A DNA stretch of 49,587 nucleotides from Alphaproteobacteria bacterium (GCA_028871455.1 JAGWNF010000021.1:1-49587), one strand, 5' to 3'. Positions 34,213 through 42,915 are shown, counted from the first letter of the stretch. The notes: generated from the sequence alone by a model not told the origin. Program-made: numbers and translations.

Positions 34213-37200
34213 AGCGCGGTATTTCCCGAAGAAGAGAATTCATACTGGATGCCGGGCACGCCGGGCTTGGGCACCGTCGGGAACAAGACCTTGCTGACGC
34301 GACCGGGGACAAGGGGCTCCGTGAACGGAGGCGACTTTGGCTGTTTGTGCGAGGCCGGACGGACCGGTGGCGGATTCGATAGAGTGTTAAGCGTCAGCTG
34401 GTTGCTGTTTCCGGAGTTCGAGGATCCCTGGCCCGAGCCGCCGCCCCCGCCCGACGAGGAACCCGGGCTGATCTCGTTGAAGAGCTTGCCGCCGGCATCG
34501 ATGCCGCCGATCGATTGCAGCGGGCCGTACAACGGCGACGCATTGGTGAGGTCGACCGAGCCAGGATTGCCTGTGCCGCCGCCCGGCGGGCCTGACGTCG
34601 GATTGATGCCGGCTAGATGCTCGGCAAGCTGTGTCAAGCCATTCGCACCCGGAGACGACGGGGATGCATTGTTCTGATTATTGCCGGTGTTTTGATTATT
34701 CGCGTTGTTGCCGGTGTTGCCACCTGCCAAACCACCAAAATTGTTGGTCGTTTCGGGCTGGTTGTTGGTATTCGTCAAAAGATCGATGCTCGCGACGCTG
34801 GAATCGATCCGCGATGTATTGTTGTTGCTGGCGACCGTCGCCGGAATCGGTTGCCAAATGAGAGACGGGCGGCCGCCGTTGAGGGCGGTGACGTTCTGCC
34901 AAATCGTATTGCTGAAACCAGTCGGCAGGGTTTGAAGCTGCGCGGTCGTGAGCCCTATGGCGCCGCCGGCGTCGGGGGACGTCAAGCCGGAATTGACAGT
35001 CGAGTCCCAATAGACGTCGGTGGCGCTGCTGCCGGCGTACGCGCCCCCGATCGCCCCTTGCGCGTTCGGACCCGAGACCGCGCCGTAGCCGTAGGACGTC
35101 GCGGCCGCGCCAACATTACCGCCGATCAACCCGCCAGTGTCGGTACTGCCGGAGCCGCTGGCGACCGCGCCCGCGGCGTAGCTATCGTTAATCGTCGAGC
35201 CAGTATTATTGTAGCCGGTCAGCCCGCCGATTTCCTCGGTGGTCGTCCCGCCGGTCACTGCGCCGGTGGCGTAGCTTTCGCTGATCGAGCTGGAGGCATT
35301 CCCGCCGACCAGCCCGCCGATGGCATAGACGTTGGCGCCGGCGGTCACCGCCCCGGTGGCGTAGCTTTCGCTGATAGAGCCGGAGCTATTCGCGCCGACT
35401 AGCCCACCGATTGCGGTGATGTGCGAGCCGGCGGTCACTGCCCCGGTGGCGTAGCTGCTGATTGTGGAGCCAGTATTAATCCCGATCAGCCCGCCGATTG
35501 AGGTGATGTAAGAGCCGGCGGTCACCACGCCGGTCGCGTAGCTGATGCTGACGACGTTGTCGTTCTCTCCAATCAGGCCGCCAATTACGGAGGCGTAATC
35601 GCCGCCGGTCACCGCGCCGGTGGCATAGCTGTTGCTGACGGTGGAAGCGCTGTCGTTAGTTCCGAGCAGCCCGCCGACGGCGTAGCTGGTTTGGCCACCG
35701 GTCACCGTGCCGGTCGCGTAGCTATTGCTGATGGAGGCGGTATAATTATATCCGACCAGCCCGCCAACAGAGCTGCTTTGGTCGGCGCCGTTCACCACGC
35801 CAGTCGCGTGGCTATTGCTAATAGAACCGGCCCAATTATATCCGACCAGTCCGCCGATACCGAAGCTGTTAGTGTCGCCCGACACCGTACCGGTCGCGTA
35901 GCTGTTGTTGACGACGTCGTCGTTCTCTCCAACCAGGCCGCCGATTTCAAGGTCGCCGCTCACTGCACCGGTGGCGTAGCTGTTGTTGATGGGGTGGTCG
36001 CTGAGCCCGACCAGCCCACCACAAAGGGCGCAGTTAATACCGATGACTGCGCCGGTGGCATAGCTGTTGCTGAGGGGACCGCCATTATAGCCTATCAGTC
36101 CGCCGACATTACTGCTGTTGTCGGCGTTCACCGCGCCAGTGGCATAGCTGTAGCTTACGGTGGAAGAGTTGTTCGATCCAACCAATCCACCGACATTGAC
36201 GCTGTAAGGGCCGGCGGTCACCACACCGGTCGCGTGGACATAGCTGACGGTGCCGCTGTTATATCCGACCAGCCCACCGATTTCAGTGCTGGAATCGCCA
36301 GCGGTCACCGCGCCAGTGGCTCGGCTGTTGCTCACAGCGCCCGCGTTCGTCCCGACCAGTCCGCCAACACCATAGCTGCTAGTGCCAACGGTCACCGCGC
36401 CGAGGGCGCCAGTGTTATCGAGTGTTGAACCACTGTCATTGGATCCGACGAGGCCGCCGATGTCAGTGCTGCCAGACCCGCCGCTCACCGCAACGTTGGT
36501 ACCACTGGCGCTGATTGTCCCTCCAGAGTTGAAACCAACCAGCCCGCCGATATCGGATCCGCCGCCGGCGACCGTCCCAGCAGTCGTGCTATTGCTCACG
36601 GTGCCAGCGTTTGCACCGACCAGTCCACCGACCCAATCATATCCTGTGATATTGATCCCGGTCAGGTGCAGATCATTGATCGTGCCCCTGGGCATGAGCG
36701 CGTGGAACAATCCGACTTCAGCGGAGGCCGGCAGATTGATGCTAACGTCCGCGATTGTATGACCAAGACCCTCGAAGGTTCCGGAGAAGTTCGCGATCGG
36801 GGTGAAGCTCCCAAAGCTGCTGAGATCAAGATCGTTGGCTAGGGCGTGATTACCGCTCGACCCGACGGCCTGTAATTGAGCGGCGCTACCGATCAGAGCG
36901 TAGTTGGAGCCGTTGATTTTCAGTGTGTCGATAACGGGTCCCGCCAGCAGGGTTACTGCCGCGCTGGCGCCGGTGTTGATATCGTGTGGGGTGGCGAGCG
37001 CGCCCGAACTGCTGCCGATGGCGGTGCCCGTCGTGTCGCCATAGATGAGCGTCACGGTAGCCGCCGTGCCCCCGCTATGTGTGACGTTCGCGTCGATGGT
37101 AATGTTGCGGTAGGCGTCAAGCGTCAGTCCGGCGCTGCCGCTCCAGGCGAGCGGAGCGTCGATGGTGATATCGCCGTTGCCGGCAGCATTAGCATTCCCG

Positions 37201-38618
37201 GGGCCGCTGGTTCCGGTACTGGTGGTTTGGAGCGTGACCGAGGTGCTGGCGTTCAAGCTGTTGTCGATGGTCGTCGCGGCGGCGGTATCGACCGTGAGAT
37301 CATAGGGATCGAGCAGCCACTGGCCGTCTCGGCCGTATGGCGCACCCGCGTCGACCGAAGCGCCGGCGATGTCGAGCACATTGCCCGAAGTCTCGATATA
37401 CCCGCCGTTGCCACCCTGCACACCACCGCGCGCGGTGATGGTGCCGGCAACCGTCGTGGCGCCATTCGACCACACCGCGACATTACCGCCGCTGCCGACG
37501 TCGGTGGCGTCGGCGTTTATGGTTGCACCCGATTGGATCGTCGTGGTTTGTGCGTTCGGCTGCGGACCGGCGCCGCGGAAATTGCCGCCGATCAGCGCGC
37601 GGCCGCCGCCCGCCTGGCCCGAGACGTCAATCGTGGCGCCACTCGCAACCGTGACCTTGCTGCCCAGCGCCTGCACGCTTCCGCCCATTTCGCCCGGATT
37701 GCGGCCGGCGGCACTCACCGCACCGCCAACGCTAAGGGATGCATTGCCGGCATCGAAGACCACGGTGCCGTTCCGGATCGCCACGCTGTTGGCCTGGACG
37801 ATGCCGGTCGTGTTGATGAGGTTGTCCAGGATCGTGCCGGCCGCGCGTGCGGTAATGAGGACCTCGCCACCGTCGGCGGCGATCGTGCCGCTGTTGCTGA
37901 CGAGCGCGGGGACCGGCTGACCGGCCTTGTCTACCGGCGCCTGGTCGACGGGATCTTTGATCGCAAAGCTCAATAAATTGTCGCCGTTGAAATCGACGGC
38001 GAAAGTCTTGACGCCGGCGATCTCGACGGTGCCGAGCTTCGCCTCGATGACGCCTTGGTTATTGACGAAGGGCGCCGCGAGCACCAGTGCGCCTCCGGAC
38101 GCAATGTCGATAGTGCCGAGGTTGACGATGCCGGCATTGGGATTGGGCGAGGCGGCGGCGAAGTTGTAGTTACCGGCGAGGAAGTCGCCATTGGCGATGT
38201 CGGCTGTGGTGAGCAGCAATCCCGCGACGTTGATCTGGGCGCCGCTGCCGATCAGGACGCCGTTGGGATTAACGAGCCAAATATGGCCGTTCGCGCTGAG
38301 CGCGCCGTTGAGGAAGGACGCACTCGAGCCGGTGACGCGGTTGAGCGCAATCGCGGCACTGCCCGGTTGCTGGAAGAGGACAGATTCGCCATGCGCGATC
38401 GAAAACGAATTCCAATTGATGATTGCCTTGCTGGTCGATTGCTGGATGAGCAGGCTCTTGACGCTGGAACTGGTGATCGCCGCCGCGCCGCCGACCACGG
38501 TGCCGCCCGCCGGGAGTCCCCAGCAAACCGGGATCGTCGTCGCGACCAGGGCCGCGGCGACGCCAACCACAGCGAATGACCGTCGCGCAAAAGTGCGCGG
38601 CCCGAAATACCGTGTCAT
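34206..38618 (-). CDS. Two-partner-secretion exoprotein (TpsA) with GLUG repeats
   Basis: A 1470-residue filamentous-haemagglutinin-type protein. A signal region (residues ~1-35; RRSFAVVGVAAALVATTIPV) is followed by the TPS secretion domain. The hallmark NPNG lies at 117-120 in WLVNPNGVLIGSG, with further haemagglutination-activity-type beta-helix sequence to ~430. Residues ~660-1190 carry 18 GLUG-type repeats. The C-terminal ~250 residues are low in complexity (Asn, Gly, Pro, Ser) and end in ...GNTALW. It is exported by Sec and then across the outer membrane by the TpsB partner encoded just upstream. ATG 38618 has GGGGGAAG upstream. It is probably a large surface or biofilm adhesin, and its stop overlaps the CHAT start. 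Confidence 0.95.
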   Translation of the reverse strand: MTRYFGPRTFARRSFAVVGVAAALVATTIPVCWGLPAGGTVVGGAAAITSSSVKSLLIQQSTSKAIINWNSFSIAHGESVLFQQPGSAAIALNRVTGSSASFLNGALSANGHIWLVNPNGVLIGSGAQINVAGLLLTTADIANGDFLAGNYNFAAASPNPNAGIVNLGTIDIASGGALVLAAPFVNNQGVIEAKLGTVEIAGVKTFAVDFNGDNLLSFAIKDPVDQAPVDKAGQPVPALVSNSGTIAADGGEVLITARAAGTILDNLINTTGIVQANSVAIRNGTVVFDAGNASLSVGGAVSAAGRNPGEMGGSVQALGSKVTVASGATIDVSGQAGGGRALIGGNFRGAGPQPNAQTTTIQSGATINADATDVGSGGNVAVWSNGATTVAGTITARGGVQGGNGGYIETSGNVLDIAGASVDAGAPYGRDGQWLLDPYDLTVDTAAATTIDNSLNASTSVTLQTTSTGTSGPGNANAAGNGDITIDAPLAWSGSAGLTLDAYRNITIDANVTHSGGTAATVTLIYGDTTGTAIGSSSGALATPHDINTGASAAVTLLAGPVIDTLKINGSNYALIGSAAQLQAVGSSGNHALANDLDLSSFGSFTPIANFSGTFEGLGHTIADVSINLPASAEVGLFHALMPRGTINDLHLTGINITGYDWVGGLVGANAGTVSNSTTAGTVAGGGSDIGGLVGFNSGGTISASGTNVAVSGGSGSTDIGGLVGSNDSGSTLDNTGALGAVTVGTSSYGVGGLVGTNAGAVSNSRATGAVTAGDSSTEIGGLVGYNSGTVSYVHATGVVTAGPYSVNVGGLVGSNNSSTVSYSYATGAVNADNSSNVGGLIGYNGGPLSNSYATGAVIGINCALCGGLVGLSDHPINNSYATGAVSGDLEIGGLVGENDDVVNNSYATGTVSGDTNSFGIGGLVGYNWAGSISNSHATGVVNGADQSSSVGGLVGYNYTASISNSYATGTVTGGQTSYAVGGLLGTNDSASTVSNSYATGAVTGGDYASVIGGLIGENDNVVSISYATGVVTAGSYITSIGGLIGINTGSTISSYATGAVTAGSHITAIGGLVGANSSGSISESYATGAVTAGANVYAIGGLVGGNASSSISESYATGAVTGGTTTEEIGGLTGYNNTGSTINDSYAAGAVASGSGSTDTGGLIGGNVGAAATSYGYGAVSGPNAQGAIGGAYAGSSATDVYWDSTVNSGLTSPDAGGAIGLTTAQLQTLPTGFSNTIWQNVTALNGGRPSLIWQPIPATVASNNNTSRIDSSVASIDLLTNTNNQPETTNNFGGLAGGNTGNNANNQNTGNNQNNASPSSPGANGLTQLAEHLAGINPTSGPPGGGTGNPGSVDLTNASPLYGPLQSIGGIDAGGKLFNEISPGSSSGGGGGSGQGSSNSGNSNQLTLNTLSNPPPVRPASHKQPKSPPFTEPLVPGRVSKVLFPTVPKPGVPGIQYEFSSSGNTALW
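35050..36635 (-). repeat. 18 GLUG repeats within the TpsA exoprotein
   Basis: I count 18 copies of (V/I)GGL(V/I)G.N....(I/V)..SYATG.V in tandem, about 23-32 residues each, the last several nearest 35.1 kb. The GLUG motif is known from IgA1 peptidase-like and adhesin proteins, where it forms beta-solenoid or surface stalks. One unit (GINCALCGGLVG) carries a CxxC pair that the others lack. Confidence 0.9.
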
Positions 38619-38705
38619 CGCGGGCTTCCCCCGCTCCCCGGTTGGTTCGGCGACCGCGGCCTCTTTTTTGTTTGGGCCGGTCGACGTAATCTTTTTATGG
38701 ACTAG

Positions 38706-40412
38706 TTAAAAGCGTACCGCTGCATTAACAAACACGCGCCAATCGCGCGCACCGTTCTCATTGGTCGGCAAGGGGATGAAAGCGTGTGCGCCTTCCAGCC
38801 CGACCGACATTGTCTTTGCTACAACTGTGCGAACGCCAAAGCCGGCCGATTCCAGCCGATTTTCTTGAATAGAACCGAGCTTACTCCAAACCGCAGCAAC
38901 ATCATAGAATAGATAGGGCTGTATCAAATCCAGATGCCAGCGCTCGACGTGAAAGTCGTAGCGCAGTTCGATATCGCCGCCCATGCCGCTGTCGCCGGTA
39001 AGCGAAGCCGGATCGTAGCCGCGACCGACCTGCGCGCCGCCGTAGCTTATCTGCTCGCCGAGCAAGAGGGGGGAGAAGGCATATTGGCCGATGCCGAGCA
39101 CCGCCAGGTTCAGGGCGCCATAGACCTGTTGGGTGCGGCGCAGGATCGTGCTCAACTTGACGAAGTCCGGCCTGCCTCCCGACCGTGACAGGTTCGAGCT
39201 TCCTGGCTTCGAGGCGCCAAAAATCTCGAGCCCTTTCGCAACATCGAGGCTGAGACTGGAAACCCCGTCGAGAAATCCGGTCTGCTGGTAGGTGACCGCA
39301 ACATCGGCAACGCGCCACTCGTCGTGGCTGAAAGGCTGGCCGAGCGCGGCGATGTCGGAAGATTCGACGGTGAAGCCGCCGTCGATCGCCAATTTATTCT
39401 CGCGTGAGACGATCAGCGGATAATTGATGCGCGGTCCGGCGGTGAGTGTATTCGTGATCAGGCCCAGCGTTGCGACAGCGCCGCCGGGCTGACCGTGCGC
39501 GTACTGAATGGCGAAGCTCGTCGTTGCGCCCCGTAAGCCAAGCGGTTCGACATATTTTCCCAGTATGGAATAGCGGCGATGCAAGTCCGAGACGTCCGGA
39601 TCAATCGTGCCGACGAGAAAGATCTCGCCATTGTCGCCGAGCGGCGAGCGGATGGCGGTGTCGGCCTCGATGGTCCAGCGACCGGTGCTCTCTGAGCCAC
39701 GATTGTCGATCGACAGCATATCCCCTGCCACCGTGCCTGCTGCCGCCAGCGTGACAACGAGATCGGAGGCGCCCGGCTTGACCGGCGACGGCCGGATCAG
39801 GCCGGACGCAGAGATGCCCGGCATGTCGTTGGCGCGCAACAGTGCGGATTGGATGACTGCCAGCTTGAGCGGGCGCGAAGCCAACACTGGCGCCATGGAT
39901 TTGTCGACCTCGGCGCGTTCATCCGCGTTGCCGCCCTCGACCGACACTGCGTCGATGTATCCTTCGACGACGTCGATCTGAAAGACGCCATTGCTCACGC
40001 GCTGGGGCGGCACATAGGCCCGCGTCAGCACATAGCCGTTGGCGCGGTATTTGGCCTCAATGGCGTCGGCGATGCCGATGATGTCGGAAAGGTGGACGGT
40101 CTTGCCAATCACCGGCTCGATCAGTGGCCGCAGTTCCGCCTTGGAATAGACCGTCGCGCCGTTGATCTTGATATCCCTGACTTTGAAGGTCAGAACGTCG
40201 ACCGCGCGCGGCACCGGCGAGCGCCGCGGTGCCGGAATGCTGAATTGGAACTGCGGTGTCGGCCCAGGCTCGGGTATAGGCCGGGCAAGGCCGGGCGCTG
40301 GCGGTGGCGGAAAAGCCGACGCGCTCTGCGCCGCGACTGGCGTGCCGTTGAGCGTGAGGACGACAACGATCACGCTGCCGAACGCAAAAATGGGAGCGCG
40401 CGGCAGTATCAT
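38706..40412 (-). CDS. TpsB outer-membrane transporter (ShlB/FhaC/HecB family)
   Basis: A 568-residue outer-membrane protein that exports TpsA. It has a signal peptide (about residues 1-28, cut near VAA-QS), a Pro-rich linker, a POTRA domain (DVLTFKVRDIKINGATVYSK to YVPPQRVSNGVFQIDVVEGY, about residues 70-155) and a 16-strand ShlB-type barrel. The barrel includes the L6-loop region (GYDPASLTGDSGMGGDIELR, with its Arg/Gly-rich turn) and the C-terminal strand ending VNAAVRF with a final Phe, the BAM recognition signal. It is first in the minus-strand run; 87 bases separate it from tpsA. ATG 40412 lacks a good ribosome-binding site. An AT-rich block near 40530-40600 probably holds the promoter. 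Confidence 0.95.
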   Translation of the reverse strand: MILPRAPIFAFGSVIVVVLTLNGTPVAAQSASAFPPPPAPGLARPIPEPGPTPQFQFSIPAPRRSPVPRAVDVLTFKVRDIKINGATVYSKAELRPLIEPVIGKTVHLSDIIGIADAIEAKYRANGYVLTRAYVPPQRVSNGVFQIDVVEGYIDAVSVEGGNADERAEVDKSMAPVLASRPLKLAVIQSALLRANDMPGISASGLIRPSPVKPGASDLVVTLAAAGTVAGDMLSIDNRGSESTGRWTIEADTAIRSPLGDNGEIFLVGTIDPDVSDLHRRYSILGKYVEPLGLRGATTSFAIQYAHGQPGGAVATLGLITNTLTAGPRINYPLIVSRENKLAIDGGFTVESSDIAALGQPFSHDEWRVADVAVTYQQTGFLDGVSSLSLDVAKGLEIFGASKPGSSNLSRSGGRPDFVKLSTILRRTQQVYGALNLAVLGIGQYAFSPLLLGEQISYGGAQVGRGYDPASLTGDSGMGGDIELRYDFHVERWHLDLIQPYLFYDVAAVWSKLGSIQENRLESAGFGVRTVVAKTMSVGLEGAHAFIPLPTNENGARDWRVFVNAAVRF

Positions 40413-40901
40413 GCTGCGTAACGGTTCGGTAATTTAGGGAGCGACGGCGACACTCCGCCTCGCGGCAACGGGCCCATCGGGCCCCCTCCCCCAAAAAACT
40501 ATTTTTCACTAAACCACTTTGCAACGAAGCCTATCAGCGCATGCTACTTTGGCAAAGCAGCATTTTTTTATTTGTATTGTTCTTATTGGAAAGCATTACG
40601 GCGGCGCGCAAATTCCCGTTATGGGTCATGATCGGTATCAAGTTCGGCGACGGTCCGTAAAGGATCGCGACAGCGCGGACGGCAGTTATGGGCGACTTGT
40701 GCGCCTGCGATGAGCTCGAACAGATTCCAAATCGTTGCGGCCGCACACGCCGATGCTATGCCCGCTCAGGAAACCCGGTCGATCCGGGAGTTCCTAAAGA
40801 TTGTCGTGTGGCCAGTTGCCATCGGCCGGATCATGGCGGGCATTGCGCGCGGCGCCGCACATTCGTTGCCCGATCCCCGAGTTGCAGTATCGAGGTGACA
40901 C
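40413..40901. other. 489-bp upstream region of the TPS run, with an AT-rich block
   Basis: No gene is seen. The stretch around 40530-40600 is much richer in A/T than its surroundings (runs of T and of TTATT), as expected of a promoter or UP-element region for tpsB. A GGGCCC-ATC-GGGCCC hairpin lies near 40469-40483 without a T-tract on either strand at the expected side. No anaerobox-like palindrome is present. Confidence 0.45.
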
Positions 40902-41525
40902 CTAAACGGCAGACTGAGCGGCCAACCGGGCCTCAAGGCCGGCGACGTTTTCAAATAGCCGCCGGCTGGTCAATTGCAGTAGGTAGAATCCAAATTTCGG
41001 ATTCTGGAAACAAAGCTCTTTCACTTTATCGTAGGTGATATAGAGCACCCGACCACCTTCGACGCATTCAAGCGTCTGCGTACGCGCTCGGTTGGGGGTG
41101 AGTAGTCCGAACTCGCCGACGATGTGGCCTGGCCCGATCTGGATGCCGGTGTCGGCAAGGACTAAGCGACCAGACACCACGAAGAACATTTCATCGGCGC
41201 GATCGCCTTTGCGAAACAGCGTTTCTCCGCTTTGAATCTGACGCGACGACATAAACGGCTTCAGCCATTCCATGTCGAGGTCGCCCTGCCCCGCCTTGCG
41301 TACGCTCTTCACTAATTGCAGCATTTGATAGAGCCGAACAACGTTGAGCGGAACAAGAATTCCATGAAGGACCAGGGATGGATAGTCGACGATCAAATAG
41401 CTATAGGCCAGGGCTAGGATCTCGGCGGCAATGCCGAACACACGAAGAGGGATCATGGTTTTCATCGAATAGGTCGCCAAAGTAACGACCCCCGCGACGT
41501 AGCCGATAATCGCCGCAACGGACAT
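40902..41525 (-). CDS. Membrane-anchored cyclic-nucleotide-binding protein (Popeye-like layout)
   Basis: A 207-residue protein from ATG 41525, chosen for GGGGGAGGA seven bases upstream. Three membrane helices fill residues ~3-75 (IIGYVAGVVTLATYSMKTMI; VFGIAAEILALAYSYLIVDY; LVLHGILVPLNVVRLYQMLQ). They are followed by a CAP-type cyclic-nucleotide-binding domain (residues ~95-200): RQIQSGETLFRKGDRADEMF, the cassette IVGEFGLLTPNRARTQT with Glu and Arg of the phosphate site, and a C-helix. The three-helix plus binding-domain layout is that of Popeye (POPDC) proteins and related bacterial sensors. It probably reports cyclic nucleotide levels at the membrane. It lies beside the TPS run, near the right end of the repeat C-D cassette. 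Confidence 0.9.
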   Translation of the reverse strand: MSVAAIIGYVAGVVTLATYSMKTMIPLRVFGIAAEILALAYSYLIVDYPSLVLHGILVPLNVVRLYQMLQLVKSVRKAGQGDLDMEWLKPFMSSRQIQSGETLFRKGDRADEMFFVVSGRLVLADTGIQIGPGHIVGEFGLLTPNRARTQTLECVEGGRVLYITYDKVKELCFQNPKFGFYLLQLTSRRLFENVAGLEARLAAQSAV

Positions 41526-41646
41526 CTGAATTCCTCCCCCGGACAACTCCTATTAGGTCGGATATGCTCCCCAGCACTTTACATTCACTCTGAGGTTCGC
41601 CTTCCGATGCAGGATCGCATCGCGCTCCTCCATACTCACATTCCAG

Positions 41647-42483
41647 TCAGAGTGACAGGACTAGGCTCTCACGCGCCACGAGCGTACCGGCATAAGCGCG
41701 GCTCGCCTCGGCCGCGATCGCGTCCAGCATCGCGTCGGTTCGCGCCGGATCGTGGTGAAACAGAACAAGGGTCTTGATTGATGCTTGCCGGGCAATTTTT
41801 ACGGCTTCCTGCCACGTCGAGTGGCCCCACCCGGCATGGGATGGATAGTCTTCATCAGTATAGTTCGCATCGTAAATTGCGATGTCGGCGTGGTCGACCA
41901 ACGCCAGTACGTTGGAATCCAACTCGCCGGCACGATGCTCGGTGTCGGTGATATAGGCGACCGACTTGCCACGCCATTCGATGCGGTAGCCGCTTGCGCC
42001 GCCCGGATGATTGAGCCCCCCGGTTTTGACCAAAAGTCCCGGCCGCAGAAAAAAGGCTTCGCCGCGGACGAAATACTTGAATTCGATTGCCGCCTTCAAG
42101 GAGGTCATCATGATCGGAGATAGAGGCGGTGTCAGTATCATCCGAAATACTGCCCCGATGTTGTCCTTGACGGCGGCACGCGCTGCCCAGACGCGAATGC
42201 GATTGTCGGCAGAGTAACACGGCGCAAAAAAGGGGAAGCCGCAAATATGATCGAGATGGGTGTGGCTGCAGAGGAGATCGACATCGACTGGTCCGCCGGC
42301 GACAACGAGATTGTCACCGAGTTCCCGCAATCCGGTTCCAGCATCGAGAATCAATAGATGGTCACCACAGCGCAACTCGACGCAGGATGTGTTGCCCCCG
42401 TATCGTACCGAGTGGGGGCCGGGGCCCGCGATGCTACCGCGAACTCCCCAGAATCGAACTGTTATATCCGTTGGTATTCCCAC
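41647..42483 (-). CDS. Metallo-beta-lactamase-fold hydrolase (PhnP/RNase Z-like)
   Basis: A 278-residue MBL-fold enzyme. The N-terminus VRFWGVRGSIAGPGPHSVRY GGNTSC is typical of the COG1235-type branch (spacing mine). The zinc site is SHTHLDHICGFPFF (HxHxDH), with NHPGGASGYRI, DTEHRAGE, DANYTDEDYPSHAGWGHST and FHHDP giving the other ligands. The branch includes phosphodiesterases for cyclic nucleotides, cyclic phosphate esters and RNA ends; which one cannot be told from sequence. The start is GTG 42483. Sitting in the same cassette as a cyclase and two cyclic-nucleotide-binding proteins, a cyclic-nucleotide phosphodiesterase is an attractive but unproven role. Confidence 0.85.
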   Translation of the reverse strand: MGIPTDITVRFWGVRGSIAGPGPHSVRYGGNTSCVELRCGDHLLILDAGTGLRELGDNLVVAGGPVDVDLLCSHTHLDHICGFPFFAPCYSADNRIRVWAARAAVKDNIGAVFRMILTPPLSPIMMTSLKAAIEFKYFVRGEAFFLRPGLLVKTGGLNHPGGASGYRIEWRGKSVAYITDTEHRAGELDSNVLALVDHADIAIYDANYTDEDYPSHAGWGHSTWQEAVKIARQASIKTLVLFHHDPARTDAMLDAIAAEASRAYAGTLVARESLVLSL

Positions 42484-42801
42484 GCTAGGCGTCCCCGTCC
42501 ATGCTCTTGCCCTGAGTTAACTGATCCTCGAACGCTGCGTTTATCGAATCGGTTCTGTCAAGCAGCACAAATGGCATTTCCATTCGGCGAGCGGCTTCGG
42601 ATCCAACCGATCTGCTGACCGACGAACGCGCTTCAAAGCTGACCCGAGCCGACCTGTTCCCCAAATTGTCTTCGGTCATTAGTGCGCTCGCGTTGCTCGG
42701 GCGTAAGCGGAATTGATAGACTTTCGACCGAATGCATCACCGGCAGCGGTTTGCCATCACGCAATAATGGTAGTGGGCGAGCGGAACCATTCCTTATGCG
42801 A
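42484..42801. other. 318-bp region between the MBL gene and repeat D
   Basis: A minus-strand frame of 64 codons (42485-42679) ends one base before the MBL start codon and could be a small coupled gene, but it lacks a recognisable domain or a good ribosome-binding site, so I do not call it. No other signal is visible. Confidence 0.4.
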
Positions 42802-42915
42802 TGGTGCCCCTGGAGGGATTTGAACCCCCACATCCTTGCGGATAGCAAATTTTGAGACACCCGCGTAGCCATTATACGTCAAAGGCTTAGCGCAACTAGG
42901 TGCAAATTAGGTGCA
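42802..42915 (-). repeat. Attachment-site-like repeat D: divergent tRNA-Leu(CAA) 3' half plus island arm
   Basis: The 55-nt part (42856-42802, minus strand) keeps the loop CTCAAAA, the acceptor strand CAGGGGC and ACCA. Its T-arm is GGGGG-TTCAAAT-CCCTC, its variable stem ATCC/GGAT and its 3' anticodon strand TTTGC, so it comes from a different tRNA-Leu(CAA) version. The arm has one mismatch in the inverted repeat, two TAGGTGCA 8-mers 11 bases apart, and then ACGATTCGAG, which resembles the sequence after copy A. It separates the CHAT/TPS cassette from the kdp genes. Confidence 0.85.

Noticed and set aside
36876-37976. Long plus-strand open frame (366 codons) opposite tpsA, and similar ones at 35691-36428 and 34617-35402
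   Set aside because: They mirror the repetitive, GC-rich coding of tpsA on the other strand, have Arg/Ala/Gly-rich low-complexity products and no domain or ribosome-binding site.
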